Positions 1 through 11,879 of a stretch of 64,000 bases of DNA are shown in pieces. The position numbers and the translations under genes were made by a program. Position 1 is the stretch's first letter. Each line of letters starts with the position of its first letter. This DNA comes from Tenrec ecaudatus (taxonomy: Eukaryota > Chordata > Mammalia > Afrosoricida > Tenrecidae). The notes under the pieces were generated by a model. That model did no database searches. It saw only the letters and a program-made list of their open reading frames with translations, and was not told where the DNA came from. The stretch lies in the NCBI RefSeq assembly GCF_050624435.1, contig NC_134539.1, positions 148,715,525 to 148,779,524 on the forward strand, in the 5' to 3' direction.

Positions 1-121
1 ACTGATAGAATAATGAGCTCAAACACAACAATTGTGGAGGTGGCATAGGACCCGTTTCACTGTGTTATACACAGAACTGCTATGGTTTGGAACCAAGTCA
101 AAAACCTCTAACAACCACAAA
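1..121 (+). mobile_element. RTE/BovB-type LINE, 3' end (cut by window start)
   Basis: The segment carries the typical end of the afrotherian RTE LINE: a 'ctcaaac..acaacaattgtggaggtggc' stretch, then a 'ctgttatacacagaactgctatg' stretch, ending in 'cctctaacaaccacaa'. The same order is seen in other copies of this window (for example near 6.6 kb and 56.45 kb). Only the non-coding tail is present; the upstream part lies outside the window. Family assignment is from recognition, not a search. Confidence 0.75.
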
Positions 122-1269
122 GACATAAGAGAGAGCATAAGAGTACTTTTTCTCTATGAGAGAAATGTCTCATGAAGCATGAACTTCTCCAGATTAAGGG
201 TCAGCATGGTATTTCAAATGGTAACATTTCCTATTTGAGATATCCAGAAATCCTTAGACTCTAAATGGCACATTCAAATAAATTATATTCTTTATTGATC
301 TTACTCTTTTGCTCTATTTTATTCATGTCTCTCCCCTCCCCCAAATATTTATGGTTAACCATCCTTTGGTGTCTCCTTATCTGGCTCCCATTGGAAAGAG
401 GTAAATAGAATGTGTGCCCCACCTTTGCTCTCACTCTTTATTTAAAACATGTAGGATAAGCTAAATGCGGACGTAAACTAATCTGTGCTTTTACAACAAT
501 CGTCTTGAGAAAATTTTCATTTTAATGGAATTGTCTGTTTTGTTTATGAAGACTACACTTCATCTAAAAGATTAAAAGACAAGACAAATCTCGATAAATT
601 GTTTTTCCAATTTTCTCCAACTATAACAGTTTTCAGAAAATTTTCATTCCAATGGAATAATTGATTTCTCTTTTCTTTGTGAAGAGAATACACTTTACCT
701 AAAAGATTAAAAGATAGCTCTCAGTACGTATTCTGTTTCTAATTTTCTCCAACTATGTTACTATAGGTTTTTGACAGACTTTTAACAGTTCTGAAAACTC
801 AGAAATATTATACCTTTGGTGTGAATTTATTAAAATGATAACTCACATAATATTAAGAAAAAATCAGGGGAAAGTGTACTATGGAGAAAAATAATGCAAA
901 CAGCAATCTTATAGGAAGCTTTAAAATCAAATTTTAGATTAATCACCTGTGCTTGATGAAGGACAATGATGATTCTGATGAACTTAGTAGATTTGGGAAC
1001 ATGGAGTTGACAGTTCTTTCTGATAAGCCTAGTAGCAATCAAAGCTGCTCTGCAAATTTAAATCTTTTCAGGTATTCCAGAGCCATTTAATATATGCTAT
1101 ACAATTCACTGCATCTTATTACTTTGGATATTTTTTATTTCTCTTTGCAAAAGGCTACGTGTGTCTATTTCAGGTTAAGATAGGAATGATTTCTATGCCA
1201 AGCGTCCTTGTTGAAGAATTGGGCATGTTTAACTTAAGCAGCCTTTGGGTTTGGGGCTAGAGTAAGAAG
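122..1269. other. AT-rich DNA, no gene recognised
   Basis: No coding remnant or clear repeat is recognised. Two stretches near 505-560 and 635-700 resemble each other (both contain 'gaaaattttcatt..aatggaat' followed by 'aaaagattaaaaga'), which suggests a local duplication of roughly 60-130 bp. The open frames here are short and show no family motif. Confidence 0.5.
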
Positions 1270-1271
1270 TT

Positions 1272-1585
1272 CTAGCAGTGCACTGGGTAAGTGCTTGGCT
1301 GCTAGCTAAAAGATGGTTCAAATCGACCAGCTGCCTCCCAAGATAAAGAGGTGGCCAGCTGCTTCCATACAGATCTGTAGCCTTGGAAATGTGGGGCAGT
1401 TCTACTCTGTCCTAAGGGGTAGCTGTGAGTCAGAGTCAGCGTGAGATTTGGTACTTCTAGTCCATTCAAAGAGGGCGAGACTGGACTTTCTCCTCCATCA
1501 GCAGTTCCAGTCTCGGAAATACACGGGGCATTTCTGTGAGTCAGCATGGACTGGATGACAGTGAGCGTGGTTTGGGTTTTCCAAA
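1272..1585 (+). mobile_element. AfroSINE, plus a second partial AfroSINE tail
   Basis: A tRNA-related head 'gtgcttggctgctagct' is followed by a box-B-like GGTTCAAATC at 1315-1324, then a body with 'cttccatacagatctgtagccttgg' and a tail 'ggggcagttctactctgtcct..agctgtgagtcagagtcagcg'. A second half copy starts near 1490 ('cagttccagtctcggaaat') and ends with 'agtcagcatggactggatgacagtgagcgtggtttggg'. AfroSINEs are non-autonomous retroposons of afrotherian genomes, usually thought to use a LINE for mobilisation; these copies are old and not coding. Confidence 0.8.
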
Positions 1586-1596
1586 ATGATGCAAAG

Positions 1597-1782
1597 CACT
1601 GGTGGCCTAGTGGTTCCTTAAGGGGGATGTTACCTGCAAGGCCAGCAGTTTGAGACCACTAGCAGATCCCTGGGAGGAAGGCGGTACTTGCCATTCCAAT
1701 AAATAGTTCCAGTCTCCGAAACCCACAGTGGATCACTCTGGGTCAGCGTTGACTCTAGGGCAGTGAGTTCGGTTTGGTGTAT
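1597..1782 (+). mobile_element. AfroSINE
   Basis: The head 'cactggtggcctagtggtt' is followed by 'gccagcagtttgagaccactagcagatccctgggagg' and the tail 'cagtctccgaaacccacagtgg..ctgggtcagcgttgactctagggcagtgag'. It lies about ten bases after the preceding AfroSINE tail, so two independent insertions have clustered here. Confidence 0.78.
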
Positions 1783-2154
1783 CCAGTTCAACAAATAGTT
1801 TAACTGTTTCTACCCAACACATACACATATTTAAAATTAATAGTTTCAAATAATAAGCAATTCTACTGCTTGGAGAACTTTTCCTGAAGAGTGTTGAGTT
1901 TTCCTCCTTCCCATCTAGTGACGTGTTAACAATACTAGCTGTTAGGTAGCAACTTGAGTCTTTTGCAAGGAAAGAGAGAATATACGAGAGAAAATGGTTT
2001 CTAGGTTTCATTACTATTATTATTATTAATAGTAAAAGATGCCTGGTTCTTCTACCAGGGTGAAAGTTAACAGTTTGAGTAAGGGAATAGTCCCATACAT
2101 CTCCAGAGACAGGAAACATTTTTAAAAGTTTTATCTTTTCTTGTCTGGGAGATC

Positions 2155-2320
2155 CTAAGTCACTGCTATTGAGTCTATGCTGACTCACAGGGACCAGATA
2201 GGGCAGAGTAGAACTGCCTCTTTGAGTTTCTGAAATTTTCACGGTTTATGGGAGTAGAAAGCTCTGCCTTTGTCCAGAGGAGCCCCTGGTGGTTTTGAAC
2301 CCCTGACCTTATGGGAGGCT
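2155..2320 (-). mobile_element. AfroSINE, antisense
   Basis: Read on the + strand the element begins with the tail complement 'cactgctattgagtctatgctgactcacaggg', continues through 'cagagtagaactgcc' and 'tttatgggagtagaaagc', and ends with the head complement 'ggagcccctggtggttttgaacccctgacctt'. This is the usual order for a minus-strand AfroSINE. Confidence 0.75.
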
Positions 2321-4005
2321 CTAGGAAGAAGCATAACAAGGATAGAGTAATTTAAGGCAATAGTTTCCATTCAATCCATGATTGGTTGTAATCAAATAGA
2401 AATACTGTTCACTACTAATATGTATTAGAGACCACCCTATGTTATTCGAAACACTTGAAGCACCCAAATCAGCCTTCAAAGTCCAATTTCCTGGTTGAAC
2501 ACATTTTTAGAGGGGTCACACACAGTGGGGGACAGGCAGCGCTGGCCTTTGCTTCCAGATCTGTCTCATGCTTTCCTCATTAGATGAGACCTATTCCTTT
2601 TCCCTCTGGAAGCAGTCTAAGGAAGTGGTTTTAAGGATGGCAGAAGAGGTCATTGGATCAGGATCCTTTCATACATGAGAGTATACATGAAAAAAAGTAA
2701 GCGGATTAACCACACAACCAAATCATATGCCTTCGGAGACAGAAAATCATATGCTTTGCATCCCCAAAGCAGAAAAGTCCTAACCCCCCAGAAATAGCTG
2801 CACCTTTTCCAATTATCTCACCAACTCTCCTCTGACTCCTTCTTTCTGAAAGAAAGTGGTGGTCATCATGATGGTGATGCTGATGATTTTTATTCCTATT
2901 CAAATTCCCGGCAATTAAAGCCTATGGAATTGGCATTGATGCATAAGAACCCTTGTAATGGTTGGATGAAGTTCATGTGTAAATGTCTATTCCAATTAAG
3001 TAACAAAGAAACAAAATCAATGGTCCATGGTTAGCGAGTGATGAATCTACAGAAACATGTGGGATCAGAACTCCCTCCAAATTAAGAGGTAAAACATTGG
3101 CTTTACTTTAAACATACTTTGTAAAACTCATATTTATCTTTTGTTGTGGTTGCAGGGCTGACTGACTTGACTTCTCAAGCCCCAACTAAGAAAGTATTAG
3201 GTAACTAAGAAAGTATTAGGTGTCAGACGGACAGACCTGTAAACTTATTTATCAATGAAAGATTGAGTCCCGGTCACCTTCTTTGATGTTGGTCCTTCTT
3301 TAGGAACTTGCTCTTTTGAGTACTGTCTTATTCTCCACCAGAGAGCTTGATTATTGTTATTTTATTCAGTTCCCTTATTATTTCAGAGAATTTTAAAATA
3401 AAGTATATAATTTATTGCTGATTCTTGCATGATTGGCACAGTGCAAGTGAACAAAATTTTTAAAAAGGAACCCACTTTCAAAGTTTATAGACTTGAGGTG
3501 GGGTTTCAAAATCAAACGTGCCTGTTGGTTGATTTTCAATGGTGGGACTTAGCCTTAGATTGTCCTTTTTCCATTCACTGTTCCAAGACTTCATTCCAAA
3601 AATATCCTGTGAGGTCCAAATGGTAGCCAGCATTCTGTCTTTGGTTGATGAATCTGTACATTTTCTAATCCAACACTTCTTTTGAAAAAAGAAATATAGA
3701 AAGTATATTGCAACTGATGGGAATGGTGGTATATCCCACATTTTATGAGAAGACTTGGAAGTCTGCCTACTATTCTTTTCCAGGTCTTAACTGAAAGAAA
3801 AACAATCCAAGCGTGAGGCAGGACCAGAACTTGAAAATGGATTCAGACTTCTTCACAGTCTTTATGCCCGTGTGTCATTTTCATTCTGCGACTTTGAGAT
3901 TATTTGTAAATAAAAATGAAAGACTTTCAAAGGGCAGCACACTTGCAGAACAAATGTTCCTTCAGTCAAAACATCACTTTCTCCTTTTTATTCAGTGAGG
4001 CTTTG
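2321..4005. other. Unique-looking DNA without gene
   Basis: No transposon end, retroviral motif or host exon is recognised. A short exact direct duplication 'aactaagaaagtattaggt' occurs at about 3185-3222. Open frames here are below 90 codons and have no recognisable domain. Confidence 0.45.
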
Positions 4006-4007
4006 TT

Positions 4008-4200
4008 TTTTGTTTTGTTTTATTTTACTTTTTAACATTTTATTAGGGACTCATACAACTCTTATCACAATCCATAATATATACATCTGCTTTGAAGCAA
4101 TCCCGTGCTCAGTTTTAGGTTCAGTTTTATCCTCAGCCTTTGGATGCCCTTACTTTCTCTACTCCCACACTGTTGCTCTGTTCCTCTTTCTGTTTCGTTG
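4008..4200 (-). mobile_element. L1-like 3' terminus, antisense
   Basis: A T-rich tract is followed by 'acattttattagggactcatacaactcttatcacaatccat'. Its reverse complement ends in 'ggattgtgataagagttgtatgagtccctaataaaatg' plus an A-rich tail, the same terminus as the + strand copy at 5815-6014. This is a strongly 5'-truncated LINE 3' end. I assign it to an afrotherian L1 3' UTR from memory; the shared terminus in the two copies is seen directly. Confidence 0.65.
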
Positions 4201-4749
4201 CTAAGAATTAGGTTGTTTATAGTTATTGTTCCTTAGAATTGTGGAACTGAAAATGGCAATAAAACTGATGAGTTGTACATTAATCTGCTGCGGTAGAGAA
4301 ACCCCCCTGTAACCACAGAGAACTTGGTCATTCCTTAGACCTGCCCTCTTACCTTTGTGGAGGCGCCATGCTTTCTGACAAGCTTTACTCAAGTGACAAC
4401 ACAGAGCTAAATGTACCCATTCACACAGCCCACTTGAAGGCAATGTTCTGCGAAGAGCTGATGCCCTGCTAGAAATGCAATCTCCCGCTTAGAAAACAAG
4501 GACAGCCTGCATGTTGCATAGCAACTAAATCTCTTGCCTGGCAGAGTCAGAAACACCAGTGCCTGTTCAAAGATGGTGGTTGATAGCGTCAATGGAATGT
4601 GGGTTTCTCTTCACAGGTCTGCTAATAATCCAGTCTCCCAGAGTACGCTCCTGTGGGGGCTCACTGTACCTCTTCTGAGACTCCCGTTCTAGGACTACCA
4701 CCTGGAACGTTTCCCATTATGAGTATCATTCCAAAAATAAGGGGAGAAA

Positions 4750-4974
4750 ATTGAGCTCATTGCCATTGAGTTAATACTGACCCATAGTGACCCTATGGGA
4801 CAGGCTAGAAGTCTCCCTGTGGGTTTCTGAGACGACGGCTGCTTATGACAGCCCCATCTTGCTCCCAGAGTGAAAATCCCCTATGTTTCTTCAACTGAGT
4901 GGTGGGATTTGAAACGTCTGATCTTGTGATTAGCAACCCAATTATAACCACTACACCACCAGAGTGCCTATGAA
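4750..4974 (-). mobile_element. AfroSINE, antisense
   Basis: The + strand reads 'attgccattgagttaatactgacccatagtgaccctatgggacaggctagaagtctccctgtgggtttctgag', then the head complement 'gtgattagcaacccaattataaccactacaccaccagagtgcct'. Near full length and moderately diverged. Confidence 0.8.
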
Positions 4975-5639
4975 TCCAAGCACCCATCTTTTGCATCTTC
5001 TGGTCAGTACCAATTTATTTCACTGGCTAGGACTGGTTCAGACAAAACAAAATGAAACCCTGCACTGAGGTGAAAAAGGATATAAATTATATTGAGTCAA
5101 TCAATAAGCCATTCATCTATGTTTCCTTTATTCAACCTGCAAATACTTAATTGAGTATTGACTCTGTGATATAAAACCCAGGACAGACAAAAAAAAGGAG
5201 GAAGACACAGGGTCCTCATTTTTAGAGGAACAACAACCAAAAACATTATTGATAATGGAATGGATAAACTATAATTCGGATGCTCAAGGGCAGAAACAAG
5301 GGAGGGCCAAGGTTTCTGAGCGCGTGTTGGAAGGAGGGGCAAGCAGAGAACTCTTTGTGGAAAGTGAATATATGTGGATATTTGGAGTGCGCACATGCTC
5401 CCACTTCAAGTGCTTTACTGAAATACGCTAAATACTATCTGAAATTATTAGTTTAAAGAACCAAAGCAAGGCTGTCCAGTTCATGTAGAAGCCCCATAGT
5501 GAGAAAATGCTGGCCTTATTGGGGGCAATTACATTAGCCTGATGAAGACTGAAGAGCTTGCTTCAAGATTTGAGACATAACCTTGGCGATTTAAAATTAG
5601 TGGAAGTTTCCCATAACATACATTCCAGTCAGCTCAGAT
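4975..5639. other. No recognised feature
   Basis: I see no coding domain and no identifiable repeat here. Open frames are below 100 codons, lack family motifs and occur on both strands over the same bases, as expected by chance. Confidence 0.4.
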
Positions 5640-5795
5640 TCAGAGTAAGAAAGGCCTTCCTCTTTCTTGCTGCCCCTCACTTTACCACACATGATGCCCT
5701 TCTTCAGGGACTGTTCTCTCTTGAAAACATGTTCAAAGTATGTAAGACCAAGTCCCACCATCATGTCTCTGGGTCTTACATAATGTTTTTGAAAT
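5640..5795 (-). mobile_element. RTE LINE fragment, antisense
   Basis: The stretch 'gatgcccttcttcagggactgttctctcttgaaaacatgttcaaagtatgtaaga' matches the antisense of the RTE C-terminal coding region as seen in the copies at 48.2 kb and 59.4 kb. It stops directly before the L1-like piece that starts near 5815. Confidence 0.6.
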
Positions 5796-5814
5796 TTTGA
5801 ATCAGTTGTGAGTT

Positions 5815-6014
5815 ATTTTAAAATTAATAAATTTGGGGAGGGAGGGGAAAAAAACGGAGACCTGATGCAAAGGGCTTAAATGGAGAGCAAATGCTTTGAG
5901 AATGATTGGAGCAGGGAATGTGCAGATGTGCTTTATACAATAGATGTATGTATATGTATGGATTGTGATAAGAGTTGTATGAACCCCTAATAAATTATTT
6001 TTAAAAAAAGAAAG
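5815..6014 (+). mobile_element. L1-like 3' terminus with A-rich tail
   Basis: The element runs 'ggggagggaggggaaaaaaacgg..cctgatgcaaagggcttaaatgg' to 'gtatggattgtgataagagttgtatgaacccctaataaa', followed by an A-rich tail at about 5993-6012. The last 40 bases match the reverse complement of the copy at 4008-4200. The element is 5'-truncated and carries no coding sequence. Confidence 0.68.
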
Positions 6015-6330
6015 GCATATTGTAGGAAACCTAAAGGCTGGCAATGAATGGCGAGGTTGGGTTAGAACGCAGTCTCTCAGCTCCGTATTCCCGTTTTTCT
6101 ACTACGCCGGGAAAGGAGATGAACAGAGAGGAGGAGCAAGCTAACCTAGGACTTACAGTGGTCATTTCGAAAAAAAGAGAGTCTTAATTCCAAAGAAAGC
6201 GACAGTATATTGCACAAGCCCACTTAAAATTGTTAAAAATGCAAAGAGGTCACTTTGAAAAAGAAGGTATGCCTGACCTAAGTTACAGTATTGTCAGTTG
6301 TTTTATATTGGGAAATTGTACAATCAATAA

Positions 6331-6703
6331 GAAAGAATCGGTGCGTTTGGATTATGGTGCTGGCAAAGAATATTGAGTATCCAATGGATGGCCAGAAGAA
6401 CAAAGAAATACGTCTGAAAGAAATCCACCTGGCATGGTTTTAGGTGTGAGGATGGTAAGATTCCAGGTCCAACTTTGCACATGCTCTCAAGAGGGACAAG
6501 TCCCCGGAGAAGGACATCAGGCTTCCTGGAGGACAGGATCGGTGAAAAGGAGAAAGATTCTCAGTTAGAGAAATTGACTTAACAGCTGCAACAATGGGCT
6601 CAAATGCAGGAAAGACCGTGGACGTGGATCACAACCAGGTGGTGTTTCCTCTTTTGTACCCGGGGTCCCTGATAAGGGCACCTGTCAGCAACAACAACAA
6701 ACA
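6331..6703 (+). mobile_element. RTE LINE, 3' end
   Basis: The segment encodes the decayed C-terminal end of the RTE ORF ('atcggtgcgtttggattatggtgctggcaaagaatattgagtatcc', then 'ccccggagaaggacatcaggctt') and the non-coding tail ending 'ggcacctgtcagcaacaacaacaaac'. The terminal CAACAACAACAA is the family's usual simple-repeat 3' end in place of a poly(A) tail. Upstream parts are missing. Confidence 0.78.
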
Positions 6704-6714
6704 GCACTTGCGAG

Positions 6715-8239
6715 ACTGAAGTGACTAAAGTCTTCCACTTGAAGATTTCAGTTTTACCAACTGGCAAAATGTCAGGATGATTTCACATGATTCTCATCCT
6801 AGCGTATACTATTTATTTTCTTTCAATTTCTTATGTTACCCAGATAAGCCTGAAGAACTGTAAAGCAATAACATTCATGCTTTGCAATGTTTAACGGAGA
6901 GTTTAAATCAAATTCAGATTTATGTCATCCACGGTGTAATTGTTATCTGCGTTACGAAGGTCAATGCAGAGCTGACAATGGCACTGTGTTGTTATTGCTG
7001 GTGTGTGTGTGTGAACTTAATCATGTTCCTTCTCATTCACACAAAACACATATATAAACCCAGAGGAAAGGTTTATAAACAACATTCATTTTACAATTCT
7101 AAGTTTTCCCTGTCTTTTAACCCTTATACTGTTAAGAAGAGATTTGGTTTGTTTTTCTATCATAGAAAAATATCATTCGTAGTGGACTCAGATTTCAGAA
7201 GAATTTGGTCACGTTTGAAATGATGAAGCAATTAGCAGGATAGCCTCAGTTCTTTATCTTAACCATTCAAATAATAGAAGTAAATTAGCCTCTGATTGGC
7301 TGTGTAAAAATCCACAAATGTACAAATTAACAGCATAAATAAATGTCATCCTATAGAATTAAAAAACGTAGAAGTAAAAATCATAGAAATCTGAAATTGA
7401 TTGCTTCTGCAGAGAAGAATAAAAAGCAGAAGTACTGATTGCAAAAGAGGAGGAAGGGACATGTTATTTTAAATGACAACTCCTTTTATCATTTTCATGT
7501 ACAAATTGTCTTAAGCAATAACAATGAAATGAGCTTATAATTAGTACATAAGAATGAAATATTACTGTATTTTCACAAATGTAAGCAAATTGGCAGATTT
7601 ATGTGAATTCTTATGAGTTATGACAGGCTGTCCCAATAAGAGTGTGAGAAGTTGAAGGCCTAAAACACATACCCACATATATATATAATTTTCAAACCTA
7701 AATATATCTAATAAAAATTTAAAATACATATATCTCATGGTGCTCACATTATTTATGAGAATCAGGAGAGAAATAAAAGATCCAGACTACTAGCTAAAAT
7801 GTTGCATGTTTTCATCACAATTGACCCTTATAAAGTACTTGCAATCTGCCAGGTATTTCCTTTGTACTTCACATGTGTTCCTTTAACTAATGCTGGTTCA
7901 TGTAATGATGAGTGTATGTATAAGCAATGGAGTGCAAAAATAGTATGCCTATAGCTTTAAAAGAAACATGGAAATTACACACAAAAATACAGACCAGCAA
8001 TAAAAATGTCCTGTTTTGTTTGTTTGTTTGTTTGTTTTTACCATATGAATATGCTGTTCTGCCACCTGTGATTAACTCTTAAAATATGTGCTCATATGTA
8101 GTGCTGTGATTTACAGTTTAGAGATTTTGGTATGAAATGAAGCAAAGAAAAATAATTCTCAGAAAGAGTTCAAAGGAAGTTGTGTTTATTCTTTTATGAT
8201 CTTACTGCATTTGAATATGACCTTTAATCGGTTAATCTA
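6715..8239. other. AT-rich DNA without gene
   Basis: Nothing beyond low-complexity runs is seen, for example a (GTTT)n stretch at about 8013-8036. A possible open frame of 113 codons at 6882-7223 has no recognisable motif, and its composition follows the surrounding AT-rich DNA, so I do not call it a gene. Confidence 0.45.
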
Positions 8240-8345
8240 AACCTACGGTTCTCAGACAGTGACCCTTAGTTCAGCAGGAGCATCTGGGATATCTATTTTA
8301 AAAGCAAATGATTCTAGGGCTACACCACGGGCCTATTGAAGATAG
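8240..8345 (+). mobile_element. Possible MER5-like hAT fragment
   Basis: The stretch 'ggttctcagacagtgacc..agcaggagcatctgggatatc..gattctagggctacaccacggg' resembles the first half of MER5-type non-autonomous hAT-Charlie elements. The second inverted end is not seen, so this is a weak call from recognition. Confidence 0.35.
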
Positions 8346-8465
8346 AAATTTCACCCTCATATTAGAGTATCAGGTACCACAGCTGCATGATTTTACTTTA
8401 ATAAAAAGATGCGTTCATCAACTTACAGTATCGCATAACTAGGAGATAGATAAGAACTACATTAC

Positions 8466-8660
8466 TTGAACTCCGGGTGGTAGAGTGATTATGTGGTAGG
8501 CTGTGATCCTCAGGGTCAGCAGTTCAAAACCTCCAGCAGCTCCTTGGGAAAAAGACTGCCCCTTCTACTGCTGTAACATTTTCAGTGTCAGAAACCCACA
8601 AGGGGCTGCAATGAGTCATCACTGATTGACTCAGTGGCAGGGAGTTTGGTTTGGGAATGA
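8466..8660 (+). mobile_element. AfroSINE
   Basis: The copy runs from 'ctccgggtggtagagtgattatgtggtaggctgtgat' through 'gtcagcagttcaaaacctccagcagctccttggg' to 'cagaaacccacaaggggctgcaatgagtcatcactgattgactcagtggcagggagtttggtttggg'. The tail motif and order are typical. Confidence 0.82.
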
Positions 8661-9264
8661 AAATATTTGGTCTGTGTGAAAATACCTTAGAAATAAAATG
8701 AGAAAACTTTTTTGTATAGCTAGAAAACAGTAATGATAAGAGTGAAAATAAACTTTGATGTTTGTTTTTGTTTTCAGTGTTGAAAATTAAAAAAAATATT
8801 AAATGGGTCTTGTGTTGTTTTTGTAAAATCAGTCTTGACCTCTATTGTAATTTGAGATGAAGTAACTTTTGGTGATGGAACCTTAAATAATGCTTACAGA
8901 AGTAGGGACTCGTGGTTTGGTTCCTTTGTTTTTGTTCTTGTTACGATTCCTCAGACATGGAGAGCAAGAATGCCATTTACGTCATGCTTGCATTTAAATC
9001 CTTCCATTTCTGTTCTGTACTTTGCACTTCACCATAAGTGTGTGCCGGGCTGTTGACTTCAGATGATGGTGAATGGCGTTCCATGAGCCACAGCTTTGGC
9101 TACTGGTCTGTACGTGGGGTGTATTCATGCACACATAGTGCGAACAAAGCCACTGCAGTACTGGGAATTCTGAAACTCTTTTGATAGCTATTTATTCAAA
9201 TTGAAAAGCTTAGGAATATTAAAAAGATATCTGTCTTTCTGTCCTACCATTTAGCTATCTCTTT

Positions 9265-11795
9265 GTCCTACTGTGTTGGCCTGTGTGTTGTGATGCAGAA
9301 GGTTATGTGACTGGTATTGCCCATACCAGCAGGGTCACTCACAGTGAACAGCTTTCAGCAGAGCTTCCAGACTAAGAACAGACTAAGCAGAAGGAACACG
9401 CTGTCCATGTCAGAAGAATTAGCTACTGAAAGCCCTACAAACAGCATCAAAACCATCAGTTACTAAACACCACATGGATAGAGGCAAATAATTGTCAGAG
9501 AGAGGGCCAGACAATAAGCCCCTCAGGTTGGAAGGCATTCAAAATATGGATGAGAAAGAGTTGCCTTATTAAAAGGGAGTCTACCATATCGACATGGACA
9601 TGGATAGATTAAAGGCCAAGGGAGTAAACCCTTTGGGACCTTCCTTTGCTCCTGAGGTGTGATTCAAAATAAGAAGAACCAGCTGCAGACATCAATTAAT
9701 AATACAACTTGGAATGTGTAAAACATGAAACTTGGAAAACTAGAAGATGTGAAAAATGCAATGTTATGCATGAAGATCGATATTCTAGGTGTCAGTGAGC
9801 TGAAATGTACTGGTATTGGTCATTTTGACTCGGAAGATCAGACGGTTTATTATGCCAGAATGGCACAATCAAAAGGAATGGCAGCTCACTCATCTTCCAA
9901 AAGGGTACTTCAAGTTCTATCCTGAAGTACAATGCTGCCTGTGGTAGGATAATGGTTATCCACACACAAGGAAATCCAGTCAGTATAATTATGATGTACA
10001 TTTTTATATACCAGGGTCTAAAGCTAGTGATGCAGATATTAAAGAAGTCTACCAACATCTTCAGTATGAAATTGATTACACACGCAATTGAACATTATTG
10101 GCTATTGGAATGCAAATGTTGGAAACAAAGAGGAAGCAAGGAACACTAGTTGGAAAATATGATATTGGGGATAGAAATAAAACTGTAGATCCCATGATAG
10201 GATCTGCAAGGCCAATGATTTCTTCATCTAAAATACCTTTGTTCAACAACACAAATGGTGACTGTATACTTGGACTTCTCTAGATGGCCTATGCAGAAAA
10301 CAAATAGATTATATTCCAGGATGAGATGACGGAGAAGCTCAACATCAGCAGCTAAACCAGGCCAGAGGGTGACTGTGAAGTTGCTCATATTCAAGTTCAA
10401 GTTTAAGATGAAGACGCATGCACAAGAGCCATAAGACAACCTTGAAGATATCCCATCCGAATTTCAAGAAAATCTCATGAACAGATTTGATGCATTGAAC
10501 ACTAATAGCAGAGGACCCCACAAGCTGTGGGATGACATCAAGAACATTATACATGAAGGAATAAAAATGTCACTAAAAATACAGGAAGAAAGAAAAGATC
10601 CAATTGGATGTCAGAAGAGACTCAGAAACTTGCTTTTGATCTTAGAGTAGCGAAGGCAAATGAAAGAAATGTTGAAGTCAAAGAGCTGACTGTAGAAATT
10701 CAAAGGGCAGCTGGGCAAGCCCAAGTAACATGTTATAATGTTGTGTGCAAAGACCTGGACGTAGAAAGGCATAAATGAAACCCATGCTCAGCATATCTTA
10801 AATTGAAGAAACTTGAAGAAACATCCTGAAGGTGCAACATTGAAAGATTCTAGGGGAAATAGTGAGTGATTGCAGGAAGCATCAGAGGAAGATGGAAAGA
10901 GTACCCAGAGACACTGTGCCCCCCAAAACTGTTGACATTCAGCCATTTCAAGGGATAGCATATGTGTACGAACAATTGGTACTGAAAGAAGTAGTTCATA
11001 TTCCTTGGAAGCATTCGCTAAAAATATGGTTCCAGGAATTGACAGAATACCAACTGAAATATTTTAATTACCCGATGAAGCACTGGAAATGCTCATTTGT
11101 CTATGTCAAGAAATTTGGACTGGAGCTACTTGGTCAACCAATCTCTATTTGTAGCCATTCCAAATAAAGGTGACACAACAGAATGCTCAAAGGAAAGAAT
11201 GATATCATCGGTTACGCAGGAAAGTAACATTTCACTGCAGACCGTCCAACCACAATTGAAGTACGTTGATGGGGGAAGCGTCCAGAGGTTCAGGTTGGAT
11301 TCAGAAGAGGATATGTAACATGGGTAATGACTGCTGATGTCAGGAGATCCTGGCTGAAAGCAGAGAGTAAAATAAATATATTTACCTGTGTTTCATAGAC
11401 TATACAAAGGCATGCCGCTGTGTGGATCATAACAAACTATGGACAACCTTTAGAAGACTGGGAGTTCCTGATCACTTTATTGTTCTCTTAGGGACCCTGA
11501 AAATGGACCAAGAGGCGGTTGTGAGAGCAGAACAAGGGAATCCTGCATGGTTTAAAATCAGGAAATAGATGTGACATGGCTAGATCCTCTCGCATACTTA
11601 TTCAATCTGTACGCTGAGAAAAATTGCCAGCGAAGCTGGTTTGTATGTAGAAGATGCAGCATCTGTACCGGAGGAAATCTTATTAAGAACCTGCAATATG
11701 CAGATGATACATCTTTGCTTGCCAAAAGTGAGGAGGACTTGGCGCACTTGCTGATGAAAATCAGAACTGCAGCCTTCAGTATGGATTATGAAGGG
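9265..11795 (+). mobile_element. RTE LINE, long 5' part (endonuclease + RT)
   Basis: This is the longest + strand RTE copy. It starts with the 5' region 'gtgtgttgtgatgcagaaggttatgtgactggtattgcc..accagcagggtcac' and runs through the endonuclease into the reverse transcriptase. The same 5' region appears antisense at 51.8-52.2 kb. RTE elements encode one ORF with an apurinic-type endonuclease and an RT and move by target-primed reverse transcription. The copy ends soon after the YADD region; its 3' third is missing and a mariner remnant follows within about 100 bases. Frames are broken many times. Confidence 0.85.
9725..11770 (+). pseudogene. RTE ORF remnant: endonuclease then reverse transcriptase
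   Basis: The endonuclease start is visible at 9725-9925, with residues such as IDILGVSELKCTGIGHF, which is the conserved beginning of RTE/BovB endonuclease. Further pieces follow in other frames (for example at 9952-10149 and 10098-10283). The RT active-site box is seen as LQYADDTSLLAKSEEDL with YADD at 11698-11709. Stop codons and frameshifts separate the pieces, so no working protein is possible. In life the intact protein would nick target DNA and copy its own RNA into it. Calls rest on motif recognition; an alignment to RTE1 or BovB protein would fix the domain edges. Confidence 0.8.
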
Positions 11796-11879
11796 CACTC
11801 CTCAAACCGGAATTGCACTGGGCAGAGTTGGGCCAGTTGAGGAGGTGCATGGAGCAAGAGAGGCATGCCAAAACTAGTG
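11796..11879. other. Junction between RTE and mariner remnants
   Basis: About 85 bases separate the last recognisable RTE codons from the first recognisable mariner sequence. I see no target duplication or inverted end here, so the order of the two insertions cannot be read. Confidence 0.4.

Noticed and set aside
1733..2242. 169-codon open frame on the minus strand
   Set aside because: It is among the longest frames in the window, but both of its ends lie in AfroSINE sequence and no domain is seen; most likely chance.
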